A stretch of DNA of 8,824 bases from CAYXXN01 sp964469055. GTDB lineage: Bacteria > Acidobacteriota > Thermoanaerobaculia > Multivoradales > JAHEKO01. The stretch lies in NCBI GenBank assembly GCA_964469055.1, contig CAYXXN010000118.1:1-8824 (forward strand). The letters run 5' to 3'. Both the position numbers and the translations under genes were made by a program. The notes under the pieces are model-generated. The model saw nothing but the letters and a program-made list of their open reading frames with translations, was not told the DNA's origin and did not search any database. Shown here piece by piece: positions 5,939 to 8,824 of the stretch. How positions within the stretch are numbered: position 1 is the stretch's first letter; each line of letters starts with the position of its first letter.

Positions 5939-6966
5939 GCGGTGGAACGGCGCTCGCGCCAGTCGAGGCCCTGCGCCGCTGGATGGCCGGTGGGGCGCTG
6001 TCGCGCGCTGAGATGGAGGGACTCTTCGGCCGGCTGATGGACGGCGAGCTCGCGCCACCGCTCCAGGCCGCGTTGCTCGTCGCGCTGGCGATGAAAGGCG
6101 AGAGCGTCGCCGAGCTCGCCGGTGCGGCGGCGGCGATGCGCCGCCGGGTGCGCGCCATCCCCCACGCCCGCGACGGCGTCGTCGACACCTCCGGCACGGG
6201 CGGCGACGGCAAGGGTACTTTCAACATCTCGACGGCCGCGGCCCTGGTCGCCGCGGCGGCGGGGGCGCCGGTGGCCAAGCACGGCAACCGGTCGGTGTCG
6301 AGCCGCTCCGGCAGCGCCGACGTCCTGACAGCCCTGGGTGTTCAGGTAGAGGTCGAACCCGCCGCGGCGGGGCGCTCCCTGGACGAGATCGGCATCGCCT
6401 TTCTCTTTGCGCCACGCCTCCATCCGGCCATGCGGCAGGTCATGCCGGTGCGCCAGGCCCTGGCCGTCCGGACGACGTTCAACCTGCTCGGCCCGCTGAC
6501 CAATCCAGCGAGCGCGACCCGGCAGTTGCTGGGTGTCTACGCCGCCGATCGCGTGGAGGTGGTGGCCGGAGTGCTGGCCGAGCTGGGCACCGAGCACGCC
6601 CTGGTGGTGCACGGGAGCGATGGCCTCGACGAGATCACTCTGTCCGGGCCGACTCGGGTGGCGGAGGTGCTGGACGGTCGCGTCACCCTCTCCGAGGTCA
6701 CGCCGGAGGACTTCGGGTTCGAGCGCCGCCCGGTCGAGACCTTGGCCGGTGGCACTCCCGAGCGCAACGCCGAACTCATGCGCGGCGTGCTCGGCGGCGA
6801 GGCGGGGGCGCACCTCGACGTGACGCTGATCAACGCCGCAGCGGCGCTGGTGGTCGCCGGACGGGCCGCAGACTGGCGCGACGGCGTCGCGCAGGCCCGC
6901 CGGGCGATCGACTCGAGTGCCGCCGCTGCGAAGCTCGAGGAGCTGCGCCGCCGCCATGGCCAGTGA
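5935..6966 (+). CDS. trpD: Anthranilate phosphoribosyltransferase
   Basis: TrpD joins anthranilate to phosphoribosyl pyrophosphate (PRPP), giving phosphoribosylanthranilate. The length of 343 residues is normal for the family. An N-terminal helical domain (about 1-75) precedes the alpha/beta domain. PRPP binding is shown by DTSGTGGDGKGTFNIST (84-100), including the GTGGD loop. KHGNRSVSSRSGSADVL (115-131) follows, then NLLGPLTNP (183-191). The metal-binding pair Asp232-Glu233 lies in DGLDE. The ATG at 5935 overlaps the trpG stop as ATGA, implying translational coupling; the open frame continues upstream but without homology. Its 3' end overlaps trpC by 11 bases. No missing residues or frame breaks are seen. 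Confidence 0.95.
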   Translation: MSGGTALAPVEALRRWMAGGALSRAEMEGLFGRLMDGELAPPLQAALLVALAMKGESVAELAGAAAAMRRRVRAIPHARDGVVDTSGTGGDGKGTFNISTAAALVAAAAGAPVAKHGNRSVSSRSGSADVLTALGVQVEVEPAAAGRSLDEIGIAFLFAPRLHPAMRQVMPVRQALAVRTTFNLLGPLTNPASATRQLLGVYAADRVEVVAGVLAELGTEHALVVHGSDGLDEITLSGPTRVAEVLDGRVTLSEVTPEDFGFERRPVETLAGGTPERNAELMRGVLGGEAGAHLDVTLINAAAALVVAGRAADWRDGVAQARRAIDSSAAAAKLEELRRRHGQ

Positions 6967-7762
6967 GGTGCCCGACCTGTTGCAGCGCATCGTGGCCCGG
7001 CGCCGCGAGCGGCTGGCGGGAGGCTCCGACGAAGGGCTCGAGACGCCCTCGGTCGGCATCCCCGAGCTCTCGCCATCGCCCAATCCCTTCTTGACCGCCC
7101 TGGAAGCCCACCGCGGCCGCGCCGTGATCGCCGAGGTGAAAATGGGCTCGCCCCACTTGGGCAGTTTGGCCGGACAGATCGACCCGGAGCGCCAAGCGCG
7201 CCTCTACGCCGAGCACGGGGCGGCGGCGCTCTCGGTGGTCGTGGAGCCCGACTTCTTCTTTGGCAGCTACGAGCTGCTGGCGCGCTGCCGCTCCGCCGCG
7301 GGTTTGCCGACGATCGCCAAGGATTTTGTCGTACATGAAAAACAGCTCGAGTGGGCAAGAGCTGCCGGAGCCGACGCGGTGCTGTTGATCGCGGCGCTGT
7401 ACCCGGCCGCCGAACTGCTCGAGTGGGCTGAACGAAGCAGAGCTCGGGGCTTGGTGCCGCTCGTCGAGACCCATGGAGCCGAAGACCTGGGCAAGCTCGC
7501 CGGTGCCGAGTGGGAGCTGGTGGGGGTCAACGCCCGCGACCTGCGGACGTTCGACGTGGACCTCGCCCACGTCGAGGCCATGGGGCCTCGCCTGCCGTCC
7601 GGCGCGGTGCGTGTCGCGGAAAGCGGGATCGCCTCGGCCGCCGATGTGCGCCGCTTGGCGGGTGCGGGCTACGACGCCTTTCTCGTCGGTGAGTCCCTGC
7701 TGCTGGCGCCGGATCCCGCGGCGTTGCTGCGTGAGCTCGTCCCTACCCGATCTGTTCACTGA
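6956..7762 (+). CDS. trpC: Indole-3-glycerol phosphate synthase (variant active-site surroundings)
   Basis: TrpC closes the indole ring, turning carboxyphenylamino-deoxyribulose phosphate into indole-3-glycerol phosphate with loss of CO2 and water. It is a 268-residue single-domain TIM barrel, not fused to TrpF. Key residues are kept: Glu60 and Lys62 in AEVKMGSP, Ser65, Lys122 in AKDF, Glu171 in LVETH, Asn192 in VNARDL, and Glu222-Ser223 in AESGI. Several flanking positions differ from the common form: EVKMGSPHLG for EVKRASPSKG, SVVVEPDFFFGS for SVLTD..FF.GS, NARD for NNRD and AESG for SESG. The catalytic set looks complete, so I infer an active enzyme of a divergent subgroup. The ATG at 6956 overlaps the end of trpD; GAGGAG lies 13 bases upstream, a long spacing. 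An in-frame GTG at 6968 is a weaker alternative. Confidence 0.9.
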   Translation: MASEVPDLLQRIVARRRERLAGGSDEGLETPSVGIPELSPSPNPFLTALEAHRGRAVIAEVKMGSPHLGSLAGQIDPERQARLYAEHGAAALSVVVEPDFFFGSYELLARCRSAAGLPTIAKDFVVHEKQLEWARAAGADAVLLIAALYPAAELLEWAERSRARGLVPLVETHGAEDLGKLAGAEWELVGVNARDLRTFDVDLAHVEAMGPRLPSGAVRVAESGIASAADVRRLAGAGYDAFLVGESLLLAPDPAALLRELVPTRSVH

Positions 7763-7798
7763 GGCTCCGCATCGGCGCTACGGTAGATTGGCCGCTCG
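7763..7798 (+). other. 36-base gap between trpC and trpF
   Basis: This is the only sizeable gap inside the operon. It contains no convincing Shine-Dalgarno site for trpF (only GGTAG at 7782-7786), no clear hairpin, and a TAGATT at 7784-7789 without a matching -35 box. I see no function for it beyond spacing. Confidence 0.5.
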
Positions 7799-8399
7799 AT
7801 GCCCGTTCGGGTCAAGATCTGCGGCGTCACCAGAGTGGAGGACGCCGTGCTGGCCGCCGACCTGGGCGCCGCCTTCATCGGTTTGAATTTCTACGCGCCG
7901 AGCCCCCGCTGCTTGGATCGGTCGCGGGCGCGCGACATCGCGGCCGCCGTTCGGGGTCGTGTAGGCGTCGTCGGCATCTTCGCCGACGGCACGCTGGGCG
8001 AGATCGAAGGCACGGTGGCGGAGGTCGGCCTCGACCGCGTGCAGCTCCACGGCGCCGAGCCGCCGGAGCTGGCCGCGGCCTTCGGCGCGCGCGCCGTCAA
8101 GGCCTTCCGCGGCCTTCCGTCCTTGGCCGACCTCGAGCGCTACGCGACGGCCGGTGCCTTCCTGATCGACGCCGCCGACGAGACCTTGCTGGGCGGCACC
8201 GGGCGGGCCTGGTCCTGGGACGTCGCGGTCCTCGCCGCCGCCGGCAAGCCCCTGTTCGTCGCCGGTGGCATCCGACCCGAGAACGCGGCCCGTGCGGCGC
8301 GGGGTGGAGCCGACGTTCTGGACGTTTGCTCGGGGGTCGAGGCGAGCCCCGGGGTCAAGGACGCGGCGCTGTTGGAGCGGCTCTTCCGGGCGGTGGCCG

Positions 8400-8407
<8 letters not shown>
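7799..8407 (+). CDS. trpF: Phosphoribosylanthranilate isomerase
   Basis: TrpF carries out the Amadori rearrangement of phosphoribosylanthranilate to the substrate of TrpC. It has 202 residues, normal for a stand-alone TrpF barrel. The start MPVRVKICGVT contains the general base Cys8. VQLHG (81-85) follows, and the general acid is Asp124 in FLIDAADETLLGGTG. The phosphate-binding end of the barrel is seen in VAGGIRPEN and DVCSGVEASPGVKD. The ATG at 7799 is directly upstream of the conserved KICG motif, so the start is secure despite the absence of a clear ribosome binding site. It lies 36 bases after trpC and overlaps trpB by 8 bases. Confidence 0.95.

Positions 8408-8824
<417 letters not shown>

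Noticed and set aside
7784..7789. TAGATT as an internal promoter before trpF
   Set aside because: No acceptable -35 box is found 16-18 bases upstream (the bases there are GAGGCT).

Overview
This is a very GC-rich window of compact bacterial core-metabolism genes. Two genes on the minus strand are followed by a seven-gene run on the plus strand. The base composition, the family of the small secreted protein, and a fused AroD-AroE gene heading a trp operon suggest an Acidobacteriota member (Thermoanaerobaculia-like) or a similar high-GC lineage. That placement is inference from protein character; no rRNA or marker phylogeny is available here.

Minus strand, 1-2380. Positions 1-1455 hold the first 485 codons of an electron-transfer flavoprotein:quinone oxidoreductase (ETF-QO). 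The gene runs off the left edge before its C-terminal 4Fe-4S domain. Next comes a 157-base gap with a strong 12-bp hairpin that folds best in minus-strand RNA, 25 bases past the stop codon of the following gene. Positions 1613-2317 encode a 234-residue exported protein with a signal peptide and six cysteines. It has its own sigma70-like promoter and a good Shine-Dalgarno site.

Divergent control region, 2318-2433. Two back-to-back promoters have -35 boxes (TTGACG on minus, TTGACA on plus) that form an inverted repeat. They drive the secreted-protein gene leftward and the biosynthetic operon rightward.

Plus strand, 2434-8824. The order is aroDE (3-dehydroquinate dehydratase fused to shikimate dehydrogenase), trpE, trpG, trpD, trpC, trpF and trpB, with trpB cut by the right edge. 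The genes overlap or nearly touch: aroDE/trpE within 2 bases, trpE/trpG GTGA, trpG/trpD ATGA, trpD/trpC 11 bp, trpF/trpB 8 bp. The only real gap is 36 bases before trpF. TrpE and TrpG form anthranilate synthase, then TrpD, TrpC and TrpF act in turn to give indole-glycerol phosphate, which TrpB with a presumably downstream TrpA turns into tryptophan. AroDE supplies shikimate, two steps of the common aromatic pathway, from the same transcript. No leader peptide, attenuator or T-box is visible, and feedback control probably acts through the TrpE tryptophan-binding site.

The window is mostly well-understood metabolism and I see no convincing new defence, mobile or signalling system. The more unusual points are the aroDE-trp linkage, the divergent promoter dyad with a possibly near-leaderless aroDE message, an indole-glycerol-phosphate synthase with altered residues around its active site, and the secreted protein of unknown function.
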